Shown: piece by piece, positions 25,621-34,606 of the stretch | How positions within the stretch are numbered: the first letter of the stretch is position 1 | Layout of the letters: the number at the start of each line of letters is the position of its first letter | From: Mycolicibacterium peregrinum | GTDB taxonomy: Bacteria; Actinomycetota; Actinomycetes; Mycobacteriales; Mycobacteriaceae | Assembly: GCF_001665625.1 (NCBI RefSeq) | Contig: NZ_LZSY01000092.1 | Location: 1-59,864 of the forward strand | DNA: 59,864 nt | Reading direction: 5' to 3' | Notes under the pieces: generated by a model | The model's input: the letters and a program-made list of their open reading frames with translations, nothing else | Database searches by the model: none | Told to the model about the DNA's origin: nothing | Position numbers and translations under genes: made by a program

Positions 25621-26246
25621 CGAACCGGCTCCATGATGTGTTCACCCTTTCCGTCTGCGGAGTACAACCCGCGTTTGGCCACGTACTGCACCACGCCGTC
25701 GGGCACCAGGTACCAGATCGGCCGGTCTTCTTCGGCCCGCTTGCGACAGTCGCTGGACGAGATGGCCAGCGCGGGCACCTCGACCAATGTCAATGCGTCC
25801 GGCGGCAGCTCACGCAGCGCCGCCTCGATGTGTTCACCGTCCAACTCGTAGCCCGGCCGGCTGACGCCGACGAACCTCGCCATGGAGAACAGGTCCTCCC
25901 AGTTCTGCCAGGACAGAATGGAGGCCAGGGCGTCGGCTCCGGTGATGAAATACAGGTCGGCGTCGGCGTTGAGGTCACGCAGATCACGCAGGGTGTCCTT
26001 GGTGTAGGTCGCCCCGCCCCGGTCGATGTCGACGCGGCTGACCGAGAACCTCGGGTTGGACGCGGTGGCGATCACCGTCATCAGATACCGGTCCTCCGGC
26101 GCGCTGACCCGCCGGTCGTGTTTCTGCCAGGGCTGACCCGTCGGGACGAATACCACCTCGTCGAGATCGAACAGGTCGGCCACCTCACTGGCGGCGACCA
26201 GGTGCCCGTTGTGGATGGGATCGAACGTCCCACCCATCACACCCAT
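25617..26246 (-). CDS. nadD: Nicotinate-nucleotide adenylyltransferase
   Basis: A 209-residue nucleotidyltransferase making deamido-NAD from nicotinate mononucleotide. The N-terminal [20 protein letters not shown] holds the GTFDPxHxGH ATP-binding motif, and [13 protein letters not shown] near the end is the ISSTxIR-type motif. [15 protein letters not shown] is typical of the family. ATG 26246 begins exactly at this motif, as in M. tuberculosis; an upstream GTG at 26261 is possible. It heads an operon that also holds rsfS, gpgP, octT and degV, and the NAD synthetase gene is 8 kb away. Confidence 0.95.
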   Translation of the reverse strand: MGVMGGTFDPIHNGHLVAASEVADLFDLDEVVFVPTGQPWQKHDRRVSAPEDRYLMTVIATASNPRFSVSRVDIDRGGATYTKDTLRDLRDLNADADLYFITGADALASILSWQNWEDLFSMARFVGVSRPGYELDGEHIEAALRELPPDALTLVEVPALAISSSDCRKRAEEDRPIWYLVPDGVVQYVAKRGLYSADGKGEHIMEPVR

Positions 26247-26337
26247 CCTGCGCCGTCTAGCCACGAACAGGCAGCTTACGGCAGCGTTCACAAGCGGCGC
26301 GCAGGCTGCGGCACCGCGGCGCCACGATGGGCCGTGC

Positions 26338-27792
26338 TCAGACCGGCAGCAACCCGTCGATCACCGCGGCCAGTTGTTTGGCCGAGCGGCACTCGTGCAT
26401 CGGGATGGTCTCGGCGTATTTCGGCGCCGCAGAATCGCCGCTGCCCCACAGATGCCTGGGCTCCGGGTTGAGCCAGTGGGCGTGCCGGCTGGACGACACG
26501 ATGTGCGCGAGCAGACCGGTCTCCGGGTTGCGGTAGTTGTTGCGGCCGTCGCCCAGCACCAGCAGCGAGCTGCGCGGGGACAGCACGTTGGGGTACTTGT
26601 CCAGGAAGGACACGAACGCGTGCCCGTAGTCGGAGTGCCCGTCACGGGTGTAGACGCCGGCCTCGCGGGTGATGCGCTGCACCGCGACCGCCAGGTCGGA
26701 CTCCGGCCCGAACATCTCGGTCACCTCGTCGGTGGTGTCGATAAATGCAAAGACCCGCACCCGGGAGAACTGCTGACGCAGCGCCGAGACCAGCATCAGG
26801 GTGAAGTGGCTGAACCCGGCGACCGACCCGGACACATCGCAGAGCACGACGAGCTCAGGACGGGCCGGATGCGGTTTCTTGAGCACGACGTCGATGGGCA
26901 CCCCGCCGGTGGACATCGATTTGCGCAGGGTCTTGCGCAGGTCGATCTCCCCGGAACGGGACCGGCGGCGCCGGGCCGCCAGGCGCGTCGCCAACGTGCG
27001 CGCCAACGGCTGCACGGTCTTGCGCATCTGACGCAGCTGCTCACCGGACGCGCGCAGGAACTCGACGTTCTCGGCCAGCTGCGGCACTCCGTACATCTGC
27101 ACGTGTTCACGGCCCAGTTGCTCGGCGGTGCGCCGCTTGGTCTCGGACTCGACCATCTTGCGGAGCTGGGCGATGCGCTGGGCGGCCAGGGCCTTGGCAA
27201 TCTCCTCCTGGGTCGGCGTGGGTTCGTCGCCGTAGGGGGCCAGCAGCCCGGCCAGCAGCCGGCCCTCCAGATCGTCCAGGCTCATGGCCTTGAGCGCCTG
27301 ATACGACGAGTAGGACGGGCCGCGGCTGGAGTTGTACCGGCCGTAGGCCTCGACGATCCGCGCGATCATCGCCGCCATCCGGTCGTCGAGGTTGGCCAGT
27401 TCCTCGTTGTCGGCCAGCATCTGCACCAACGCCTCGCGCATCGCCTCGATGTCCTCGGGCGGCAACTGGGGCCGATTCTCGTCGCCGGGGCCACCCTGCT
27501 CGTCGTCAGACAGCACGGTGCGATCGCCCAGAGCGGCGGGGAAGAACAGGTCGAACATCGCGTCATAGGTGTCGCGGTGATCGGGGCGGCGCAGCACTGC
27601 GCAGGCGATGCCCTCACGCAGTGCCTCACGATCACCCAACCCCAGCACGGTGATCACCCGGCCGGCATCCACCGTCTCCGACGGTCCGACCGAGATGCCT
27701 TGCCCGCGAAGCGCTTCGACGAACTCGACAAGGTGGCCAGGCAGGCCGTGCGGGGCCAGCGGCTGCGGCGGTCGAACCCGGCGGGGCACCAT
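26338..27792 (-). CDS. VWA/CoxE-like protein (Rv2425c-like)
   Basis: A 484-residue cytoplasmic protein of the CoxE family. The C-terminal von Willebrand A domain has the metal-binding MIDAS start [20 protein letters not shown] (DxSxS, about residue 318) and later [11 protein letters not shown] and [15 protein letters not shown]. The N-terminal half is helical and charged ([20 protein letters not shown]). Such proteins act with MoxR AAA+ ATPases as metallo-chaperones or assembly factors. The ATG shares one base with the moxR stop (TGATG). The client is unknown. Confidence 0.92.
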   Translation of the reverse strand: MVPRRVRPPQPLAPHGLPGHLVEFVEALRGQGISVGPSETVDAGRVITVLGLGDREALREGIACAVLRRPDHRDTYDAMFDLFFPAALGDRTVLSDDEQGGPGDENRPQLPPEDIEAMREALVQMLADNEELANLDDRMAAMIARIVEAYGRYNSSRGPSYSSYQALKAMSLDDLEGRLLAGLLAPYGDEPTPTQEEIAKALAAQRIAQLRKMVESETKRRTAEQLGREHVQMYGVPQLAENVEFLRASGEQLRQMRKTVQPLARTLATRLAARRRRSRSGEIDLRKTLRKSMSTGGVPIDVVLKKPHPARPELVVLCDVSGSVAGFSHFTLMLVSALRQQFSRVRVFAFIDTTDEVTEMFGPESDLAVAVQRITREAGVYTRDGHSDYGHAFVSFLDKYPNVLSPRSSLLVLGDGRNNYRNPETGLLAHIVSSSRHAHWLNPEPRHLWGSGDSAAPKYAETIPMHECRSAKQLAAVIDGLLPV

Positions 27793-28679
27793 CAGTTCAG
27801 CTTCAGCTCGCCGGCCGCCCTGACCTGGTCGGACTGGTGTTTGAGCACCACACCGAGGGTGGCGGCGATCATCTCGTCGTCGATGGTGTCCAGACCGAGG
27901 GCCAGCACGGTGCGGCCCCAGTCGATGGTCTCGGCCACCGACGGCACCTTCTTGAGTTGCATGCCGCGCATCACGCCGATGATCTTCACCAGCTCTGAAG
28001 CGATGTGCTCGGGCAGTTCGGGGACCCGCGACAGCAGGATGCGCCGCTCCAGATCCGGATCCGGGAAGTCGATGTGCAGGAACAGGCAGCGCCGCTTGAG
28101 CGCCTCGGAGAGCTCACGGGTGGCGTTCGAGGTGAGCACCACGAACGGCGGCCGTTCGGCGGTGATCGTGCCGAGTTCCGGGACGGTGACTGCGAAGTCG
28201 GACAACACCTCCAGCAGCAGGCCCTCGATCTCGATGTCGGCCTTGTCGGTCTCGTCGACCAGCAGGACGGTCGGATCGGTGCGCTTGATCGCGGTCAGCA
28301 GCGGGCGGGTCAGCAGGAACTCCTCGCTGAACACGTCCATCTTGGTCTGGTCCCAGTCGCCGCCGTTTGCGTTCTGCCCGGCCTGGATCCGCAGGATCTG
28401 CTTGGCGTGGTTCCACTCGTAGAGCGCGCGAGCCTCGTCGACGCCCTCGTAGCACTGCAACCGCACCAGCTCCGAGCCCGTCGACTGGGCCACCGCGCGG
28501 GCGAGCTCGGTCTTGCCGACGCCTGCAGGACCCTCGACGAGCAACGGTTTGCCCAGCCGGTCGGCGAGGAAAACCGCTGTCGCGGTGGCGGTATCGGGCA
28601 GGTAGCCGGTCTCCGCCAGGCGCCGCGCGACATCGTCGATGTCGGCGAACAACGGAGCGGGGCGAGCGGGCACGCTCAT
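27792..28679 (-). CDS. MoxR-family AAA+ ATPase (Rv2426c-like)
   Basis: A 295-residue AAA+ ATPase. Walker A is VEGPAGVGKTELARAVAQST (about residues 42-61), Walker B TVLLVDETDKADIEIEGLLL, sensor 1 VVLTSNATRELSEALKRRCL with the arginine finger region LHIDFPDPDLERRIL. It pairs with the VWA protein encoded immediately downstream; together they probably remodel or metallate a client. It lies 30 nt after proA and is likely co-transcribed with it. Confidence 0.94.
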   Translation of the reverse strand: MSVPARPAPLFADIDDVARRLAETGYLPDTATATAVFLADRLGKPLLVEGPAGVGKTELARAVAQSTGSELVRLQCYEGVDEARALYEWNHAKQILRIQAGQNANGGDWDQTKMDVFSEEFLLTRPLLTAIKRTDPTVLLVDETDKADIEIEGLLLEVLSDFAVTVPELGTITAERPPFVVLTSNATRELSEALKRRCLFLHIDFPDPDLERRILLSRVPELPEHIASELVKIIGVMRGMQLKKVPSVAETIDWGRTVLALGLDTIDDEMIAATLGVVLKHQSDQVRAAGELKLN

Positions 28680-28709
28680 GTGGTCTCCTGGTCTCTATCG
28701 GGTCGGCGG

Positions 28710-29969
28710 CTACGCCGGGCGGGTCTGACCGTCTCCCCACACGATCCATTTGGTCGAGGTCAGTTCGGGCAGGCCCATCGGTCCGCGGGCATGCAGTTTC
28801 TGGGTGGAGATGCCGATCTCTGCGCCGAAACCGAACTGCTCTCCGTCGGTGAACGCGGTGGACGCGTTGACCATCACCGCAGCCGCGTCCACCTGTTCGG
28901 TGAAACGCTGGGCCGCAGCAAGATCCGTTGTCACGATGGCCTCGGTGTGGCCGGTGCCGTACTCGTTGATGTGGGTGATCGCCCCGTCGAGCCCGTCGAC
29001 CACCGCGACGGCGATCTCCATCGAGAGAAACTCGGTGTGCAGCTCCTCGTCGGTGGGATCGGCGTGCACGGTCACCCCGGCGTCGCGCAGCGCGGCGGTG
29101 AGCCGCGGCAGCGCGGTGTCCTGCAGCGCCTTGTCCACCAGCAGGGTCTCGGCGGCATTGCAGACGCTGGGACGGCGGGTCTTGGAGTTCAGCAGGATCT
29201 TCTCGGCCAGGTCGACATCGGCCGAGGAGTGAACGTAGACATGGCAATTGCCCACACCGGTCTCGATGGTGGGAACCTGGGCGTCGCGCACCACGGCCTC
29301 GATCAGGCCGGCTCCCCCACGCGGGATCACCACGTCGACCAGGCCGCGGGCCTGGATCAGGTGGGTGACGCTGGCGCGGTCATGGCTAGGCAGCAGTTGC
29401 ACGGCGTCCAAGGGCAGACCGACCGATGCCAGGGCGGACCGCAGCGCGGTCACCAGGGCCTCGTTGGACCGGGCCGCCGACGAACTGCCGCGCAGCAGAG
29501 CGGCATTGCCCGACTTCAGGGTGAGCCCGAACGCGTCCACCGTGACATTCGGGCGGCCCTCGTAGACCATGCCGACCACGCCGAGCGGCACCCGCTGCTG
29601 ACGCAGTTGCAGCCCGTTGGGCAGGGTGCGGCCCTGCAACACCTCACCGACCGGATCGGGCAACCCGGCGACCTGGCGCAGCCCTGCCGCGATGCCGTCG
29701 ACCCGCTGCGGGTTGAGTGCCAGGCGGTCCAGCATCGCCTCGGGGGTACCCGACTCGCGAGCGGCCTCGACGTCGGCCGCGTTGGCGGCCAGGATCTCGT
29801 GGACATGGGCGAGCACGCTGTCGGCGGCGGCGTGCAGCGCGCGGTTCTTGGTCTCGGCGCTCAGAGTGCCCAAGGTGCGGGCGGCGATGCGAGCACGACG
29901 CGCGGCCTCGTGCACCTGCTCGCGCAGGTCTGCTTGCGGCACCGTCGGCGACTGTGTCTGAACGCTCAT
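28710..29969 (-). CDS. proA: Gamma-glutamyl phosphate reductase
   Basis: A 419-residue ALDH-fold enzyme, second step of proline synthesis. The catalytic Cys lies in [18 protein letters not shown] (about residue 268); other blocks are [40 protein letters not shown] and [22 protein letters not shown] 29969 follows a TACGCT box by 6 nt, consistent with a leaderless mRNA. proB, the first step of the pathway, is in this window at 41316-42437 but not linked. Confidence 0.97.
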   Translation of the reverse strand: MSVQTQSPTVPQADLREQVHEAARRARIAARTLGTLSAETKNRALHAAADSVLAHVHEILAANAADVEAARESGTPEAMLDRLALNPQRVDGIAAGLRQVAGLPDPVGEVLQGRTLPNGLQLRQQRVPLGVVGMVYEGRPNVTVDAFGLTLKSGNAALLRGSSSAARSNEALVTALRSALASVGLPLDAVQLLPSHDRASVTHLIQARGLVDVVIPRGGAGLIEAVVRDAQVPTIETGVGNCHVYVHSSADVDLAEKILLNSKTRRPSVCNAAETLLVDKALQDTALPRLTAALRDAGVTVHADPTDEELHTEFLSMEIAVAVVDGLDGAITHINEYGTGHTEAIVTTDLAAAQRFTEQVDAAAVMVNASTAFTDGEQFGFGAEIGISTQKLHARGPMGLPELTSTKWIVWGDGQTRPA

Positions 29970-29975
29970 CTAGCC

Positions 29976-29981
29976 AGCGTA
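29976..29981 (-). promoter_or_regulatory. -10 box TACGCT of proA (leaderless)
   Basis: TACGCT ends 6 nt before the proA ATG on the minus strand, so transcription should start at or next to the A of the start codon. Confidence 0.55.
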
Positions 29982-30053
29982 TCGGACCTGTTGACGCCCT
30001 TCGACAGGTGTCAGGCGCCCTGGGACGAGCACGCCGGGCTAGCCTTTTCGTTT

Positions 30054-30914
30054 ATGGCCGCTGCGCGGGTTTGCGTCGTCGGGAGCATCAACGCCGACCT
30101 CACGTTCACTGTCGGAGCATTGCCGCGGCCGGGACAGACCGTGCTCGCGTCGTCCCTGGCGTCCGCGCCCGGCGGCAAGGGCGGCAACCAGGCGGTGGCG
30201 GCCGCGCGGGCGGGCGCCGAGGTGGCCCTGGTGGCCGCGCTCGGCGACGACGCCGCCGCCGCGAACCTGCGCGAGCATCTCCGGTCCAATGGGGTGGCGA
30301 CCGACTCTGTGACATGCGTTCCCGGTCCGAGCGGATCGGCGGTGATCCTGGTCGATGGAGTCGGCGAGAACTGCATCGTGGTGGCGCCGGGCGCCAACGC
30401 CCGGCTCGAGGTGGACTCCGCCGCGGCGCGCACGGCCATCGTGTGGAGCGAGGTCGTGCTGATCCAGTTGGAGATCCCGGTGGCGACGGCGATCGCGGCG
30501 GCCCGGCTGGGCAAGGCTGCCGGGGCGGTCGTGATGCTCAACGCCTCACCGGGAGGCACCGCCGCCCATCAACTGCTCGCATTGTCGGAACTGGTCGACG
30601 TGGTGGTGGTCAACGAGACCGAGGCGGCCGAGTGGCACTGGCCGGTGCGGCATCTGGTGATCACCCGGGGCGCTCGAGGGGCCAGTTACGTGGGCGCCGA
30701 CGAACGCTTCGACGTGCCGGCCCCCGCGGTGCGCGCGCTGGACACCGCCGGTGCCGGCGACGTGTTCGCCGGCGTGCTGGCTGCGGGCTGGACCGCAGGC
30801 CACGAGCAGGCCCTCCGCCGCGCATGCGCAGCCGGAGCGTTGGCCACCCTGGTGCGCGGGGCCGGTGACTGCGCCCCGTCGGCGTCCGACATCGACGCCG
30901 TCCTGACCCACTGA
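30054..30914 (+). CDS. rbsK: PfkB-family sugar kinase, ribokinase-like
   Basis: A 286-residue kinase. N-terminal VVGSINADLTFTVGALPRPG and GGKGGNQAVAAARAG match ribokinase; VVVNETEAAEW carries the NxxE magnesium motif; the anion hole and catalytic Asp are in ALDTAGAGDVFAGVLAAG (Asp near residue 240). It is about 20 residues shorter than typical ribokinases, mainly in the middle. Position matches M. tuberculosis Rv2436 (rbsK). The substrate could be another furanose. A TAGCCT box 8 nt before ATG 30054 may be its -10. Confidence 0.85.
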   Translation: MAAARVCVVGSINADLTFTVGALPRPGQTVLASSLASAPGGKGGNQAVAAARAGAEVALVAALGDDAAAANLREHLRSNGVATDSVTCVPGPSGSAVILVDGVGENCIVVAPGANARLEVDSAAARTAIVWSEVVLIQLEIPVATAIAAARLGKAAGAVVMLNASPGGTAAHQLLALSELVDVVVVNETEAAEWHWPVRHLVITRGARGASYVGADERFDVPAPAVRALDTAGAGDVFAGVLAAGWTAGHEQALRRACAAGALATLVRGAGDCAPSASDIDAVLTH

Positions 30915-30945
30915 GACGGCCAACTGAAGCCGATACCGTTGGCGT

Positions 30946-30951
30946 TATAGT
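30946..30951 (+). promoter_or_regulatory. -10 box TATAGT of the crotonase gene (leaderless)
   Basis: TATAGT is near consensus and ends 7 nt before the ATG at 30959, so this gene probably has its own leaderless promoter despite following the kinase gene closely. Confidence 0.6.
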
Positions 30952-30958
30952 CGCCGAC

Positions 30959-31783
30959 ATGACCCAGGGAAACACTCCGCGACCACCCGAAGGCGACTGG
31001 CTCGGCACCCCGTACCTCAGGTTCGAGCGGCAGGGACCGTTCGGCGTGGTCACCCTGGACCGGCCCGAGGCCCGCAACGCGATGACGCCGGCCATGTACT
31101 TCGGCATCCGGTACGCGGTCACTCACGTCGAGGCGGACCCCGACCTGGCCGGCCTGCTGATCACCGGAACCGGGGACGTGTTCGCCCCCGGGGGCGACCT
31201 CGGCGGCGGTAACGGCGTCGACGACTGGATGAGCTTCGGCGCGGCCCTGTCGATGGACGTCACCCCGTTCGAAACCCTGCGCCAGTCAGTCAAACCGGTC
31301 GTGAGCGCGGTCAACGGCTTGTGTCAGGGCGGCGGGCTGCAGATCGCGATCTGCAGCGACATGGCCGTGATCAGCGACCGCGCCACATTCCGGGTGCCCG
31401 AGCTGTACCGCGGCATCGCCGACACGTACTACAGCCAGATGCTGGCCCGCCTGATCGGTCCGGTCCGCACTCGCGACCTGATGTTCACCGGCCGCACGCT
31501 CAATGCACAGGAAGCCGTCGACTGGGGCATGGTTGCCCGAGTGGTACCGCACGACGAATTACTACCTGCCGCAACAGAAGTACTCGCCCAATGCTGCCGG
31601 ACGGCGCCCCGTGCCCGCGGGGTGGTCAAGTCCAGTCTGGACAGCTACCTGGGCCTCTACGACCGGATCGGCATGAAGGCCAGCTACAGCGGCGACGAGG
31701 CCGCCGAGGGATTTCGCGCCTTCAAGGCGCGCCGCTCCCCGGAGTGGGTCCACCCGGACCTGCGTACCGAGGGCCGGCTCTAA
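30959..31783 (+). CDS. Enoyl-CoA hydratase/isomerase (crotonase) family protein
   Basis: A 274-residue crotonase. The oxyanion-hole segments are VTLDRPEARNAMTPAMYF and GDVFAPGGDLGGGNG, then VSAVNGLCQGGGLQIAICSD. Of the two glutamates used by classic hydratases, the second appears kept (FRVPELYRG) while the first is replaced by Gln (GGGLQIA instead of GGGCELA), so true hydration of enoyl-CoA is doubtful and isomerase or hydrolase activity is possible. Its stop overlaps that of the convergent secreted hydrolase by 4 nt. Confidence 0.88.
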   Translation: MTQGNTPRPPEGDWLGTPYLRFERQGPFGVVTLDRPEARNAMTPAMYFGIRYAVTHVEADPDLAGLLITGTGDVFAPGGDLGGGNGVDDWMSFGAALSMDVTPFETLRQSVKPVVSAVNGLCQGGGLQIAICSDMAVISDRATFRVPELYRGIADTYYSQMLARLIGPVRTRDLMFTGRTLNAQEAVDWGMVARVVPHDELLPAATEVLAQCCRTAPRARGVVKSSLDSYLGLYDRIGMKASYSGDEAAEGFRAFKARRSPEWVHPDLRTEGRL

Positions 31784-34470
31784 ACGCTGACCAGGTCCTC
31801 CCTGTCAGCCGTCGCGGGCTGCACATTGGCTCCGGGCCCCGCGGTCGGCAGGGACACCTCCACACCGGAGATGTCGATGACGCCGAACTGGGTGAAGTTG
31901 AGGAACGGCGTCGCCGAGGTGGTGATCTGCACCGTGGCGGTATGTCCGGGCTCCAGCGTGTAGGCCAAGGCCTCCATCGGAATGGTGACGGTGTGCTCCT
32001 TCCCGTCGAGCGTGACCGGAATCGGCGTGACCACGTTGCCGATCACCTGGCCGGTCTGATCGTCGACGATCTGGGCGTAGACGTGGCGGCTGGTGCCGAT
32101 GCCGGAGTACGTCATCGTCAGCTCGGGTGCACCGACGATCTGGGTGTTGGTGTCCGACGGCGCGGTCACCTTGACGTTCACCGCGTTGGCGGCCTTCGTG
32201 CCGTCCCCGAGACCGAACGGGATCCCCGCCGCGCCCGGTCCGGAACCGCCGAGGATCGGGACGATTCCGAGCAGCCCGCCGCTGCCCGCCGCGCTGACCG
32301 GGGTCCCGGTGAAATTCGGGTCGGTCGGCAGCAGGTCGGACGTGTAGTGATCGCCGTTCTGGTCGATCCACTGAAACTTGGGGAGTCCGTCGTCCACGGC
32401 CTCGCCCTTGTGCCTGACGTAGGTGTCCAGCCAGCTCATCGTCGCGGACTCGACCATCTCGGTGCTGTCGCCGGCCGGGGTTTCGCAGTTGCCGTGACCG
32501 CCGCAGAACCACACCATCTTCACCGGCACGCCGTTGGCGTCCAGGATCTGCGCGTTGTCCATCGCCTGCTGCAGCGGGAACAACACGTCGACGGTGCCCT
32601 GGATGATGAGCGTCGGCGCGGTGACCTTGTTGACCAGCGCGGTCGGGCCACTGCTGGCCAGCAGGGCTTGCTGCTCAGGGGTCAGGATGCCCAGCAGCCC
32701 ACCGGTGAGGATGCCGCTGTACAGCTGGCTGTTGATGTTCGCCCCCGATGTCACCAAGGACAAGAGCAGCAGCGCCGCATACGACGTCTTGAACGCCTCG
32801 TTGGGATAGAGCGAACTGTTCAGCGAGTTCCACGAGATCGTCGGGACGATCGCGTCGATCCGGTTGTCGGTGCCCGCGGCCACCCACTGGATGCCTCCGC
32901 CGTACGACGGGCCCACCATGCCCATCCGAGGATCATTGGCGGCGTCGAGTTGCGTGCCCGGCCGTTTGGCCACGTAGTCGATCATGGCCGACACGTCGCG
33001 ACCCTCGAAGAACGGATTGTCGAGCTGCAGGATCCCGCCCGAGTCGTGCTCGCCGCGCGAATCCCAGGTGACGACGTTGTAACCTGCGTCGCGGAACGTG
33101 CCGACGCCGGTGGCTCCACCGGAGTACGGGTTCGTGTCGCCCGCACTCGACAGGCCCGCGCCACTGAAGATGGTCGGCGCCTCCTCCCCCGCCTGAAGGC
33201 CCGACGCCGGGAAGTAGTTCATGCTGATCGGAGTGCCGTCGAAGGACGTCACCTTGACCGTGTAGGCCACCGGGGTGCCCGCCGGCGCCAGCGCACCGAC
33301 GTCCACGTTGACGTCCACCATCTCCGACTTTCCGATGAGCGGCGCCAACAGGTCGTTGACGATCGGCACCTGATGCACGATCACCAGCACCTGCGGCACG
33401 AACGATCCCACGATCGGAATCTGTTGCAGCGCAGCATCGAACGCGGTGGTCTCGGCGACCAGGACGGTGAACTTCTCCGTGCCGCCGCTGTCGACGACGG
33501 TGGCATAGGGCAGGAACGTGAAGGTGCCGTTGGCCGAGTCGAGCCGGACCTTGCCGCCCGCGCTCGGGTCGCCGATCACGGTGTAGGTGAGCGGCAGACC
33601 GGCGGAACTCGTGGCTCCCGTGGAGCCGTGGATGATGCCGTCGGTGATGCCGACCGACGGACTGGCCGTGATGCCACCGGTGGCGCTCACGGACGGTGAC
33701 ACGGCGGCCGCGGAGAACTCCCGGCGTGCGGCCGCAAGCAAAACCCATCCGGCAGGCGAATCGGTCGACGGCGCGGTCGGCGAGTTTCCGGCCAGAGTCC
33801 TGGCGATGTCGTTGACGACGGTCTCGATGAGGCCCCGCACCGGAGCCACCTGCACGGCCGGTGGCGGTGCCGCCTCGGCCTTGGCCGTGACCGCCGGGGT
33901 CGCTGTGGTTTCGTCGGCCGGGCCGGAGTCGATGCTCTCGGTCGTCGACTCGACGGGCGCCGGGGTCTCGGCGTGATCCCGTAGGGGCCGCGGCAGGTTC
34001 GGCTTGACGAACGACAAGCCCCGCGCCGCCGGTGCTTCAGCGAGCACAGTGGCCCTGGGTTTTTCGATCGCCGGGGCGTTTTGTCCGTTGCCGCTGCCGC
34101 CGTGCCGGTTCAGTCCGGCTTCGATCTTGGCCTGAGCCTCCGACAGCCGGTCGGTGATCGATTGCACGACATCGGACTTCGGCGTCGTCGAGCTCGCGCG
34201 GTGGCGACCGGACTCACCGAGCTTGGTAGGCCGGTCCTTGATCGCCGCACGCACCGTCGCCGGTCGCGACGTGCGGGTGCTCTGCCGGTCCTTGGCGGCA
34301 CCCTTGTTGGCCGCTTGGGCGGACGGCGAATCGGACGAGGTGTCGCTGGTACCGGGCGATGCCGAGGCCACCGGCGTACCCAGTGCCTGCCCACCCAGAA
34401 CGACGGCCGACCCGACCCCGAGCGCAACCGCCAATCCGCCTACCCGACCGACGTACTTTGCAGCACCCAA
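31780..34470 (-). CDS. Large secreted alpha/beta hydrolase with Ig-like domain (CocE/NonD type)
   Basis: An 896-residue exported protein. The signal peptide VGRVGGLAVALGVGSAVVLG is followed by about 200 disordered residues rich in Ser, Thr, Pro and Ala. Next comes a cadherin/VCBS-like domain (about 285-350: LPLTYTVIGDPSAGGKVRLD, FTFLPYATVVDSGG), then an alpha/beta hydrolase with nucleophile MVGPSYGGGIQWV (about residue 517), Asp in IIQGTVDVLFPLQQ and His in WFCGGHGNCE, and a C-terminal beta-rich domain. This resembles X-Pro dipeptidyl-peptidase/cocaine-esterase hydrolases. TTG 34470 is chosen because GGAGG lies 5 nt upstream and the signal peptide starts there. Confidence 0.85.
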   Translation of the reverse strand: MGAAKYVGRVGGLAVALGVGSAVVLGGQALGTPVASASPGTSDTSSDSPSAQAANKGAAKDRQSTRTSRPATVRAAIKDRPTKLGESGRHRASSTTPKSDVVQSITDRLSEAQAKIEAGLNRHGGSGNGQNAPAIEKPRATVLAEAPAARGLSFVKPNLPRPLRDHAETPAPVESTTESIDSGPADETTATPAVTAKAEAAPPPAVQVAPVRGLIETVVNDIARTLAGNSPTAPSTDSPAGWVLLAAARREFSAAAVSPSVSATGGITASPSVGITDGIIHGSTGATSSAGLPLTYTVIGDPSAGGKVRLDSANGTFTFLPYATVVDSGGTEKFTVLVAETTAFDAALQQIPIVGSFVPQVLVIVHQVPIVNDLLAPLIGKSEMVDVNVDVGALAPAGTPVAYTVKVTSFDGTPISMNYFPASGLQAGEEAPTIFSGAGLSSAGDTNPYSGGATGVGTFRDAGYNVVTWDSRGEHDSGGILQLDNPFFEGRDVSAMIDYVAKRPGTQLDAANDPRMGMVGPSYGGGIQWVAAGTDNRIDAIVPTISWNSLNSSLYPNEAFKTSYAALLLLSLVTSGANINSQLYSGILTGGLLGILTPEQQALLASSGPTALVNKVTAPTLIIQGTVDVLFPLQQAMDNAQILDANGVPVKMVWFCGGHGNCETPAGDSTEMVESATMSWLDTYVRHKGEAVDDGLPKFQWIDQNGDHYTSDLLPTDPNFTGTPVSAAGSGGLLGIVPILGGSGPGAAGIPFGLGDGTKAANAVNVKVTAPSDTNTQIVGAPELTMTYSGIGTSRHVYAQIVDDQTGQVIGNVVTPIPVTLDGKEHTVTIPMEALAYTLEPGHTATVQITTSATPFLNFTQFGVIDISGVEVSLPTAGPGANVQPATADREDLVSV

Positions 34471-34491
34471 CGCGACCTCCTAGACCCGGCA

Positions 34492-34506
34492 TTCGGCGAT
34501 GCCGAA
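34492..34506. promoter_or_regulatory. Palindrome upstream of the secreted hydrolase
   Basis: Perfect repeat TTCGGC-GAT-GCCGAA (6-3-6), 21 nt before the TTG start. It may be an operator or an mRNA hairpin just before the ribosome site. Confidence 0.4.
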
Positions 34507-34606
34507 CTGTGACCCGACGCACATTAGCGCGTCGCTGCGGCCCAGAAGGTTAGCTTGTCAATTTTTTGCGTCGTCAATTGGGAGAAGCCACACGGGCTGA
34601 GGAAAA

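Noticed and set aside
26209..28422. 737-codon plus-strand frame opposite the VWA and MoxR genes
   Set aside because: Shadow of two genes with intact MIDAS and Walker motifs.
28005..30053. Long plus-strand extension upstream of the PfkB kinase
   Set aside because: It runs antisense through moxR and proA, both well supported; the kinase begins at the conserved region near 30054.
31321..33699. 792-codon plus-strand frame overlapping the secreted hydrolase
   Set aside because: Arg/Gly/Asp-rich shadow translation opposite a protein with signal peptide and catalytic triad.
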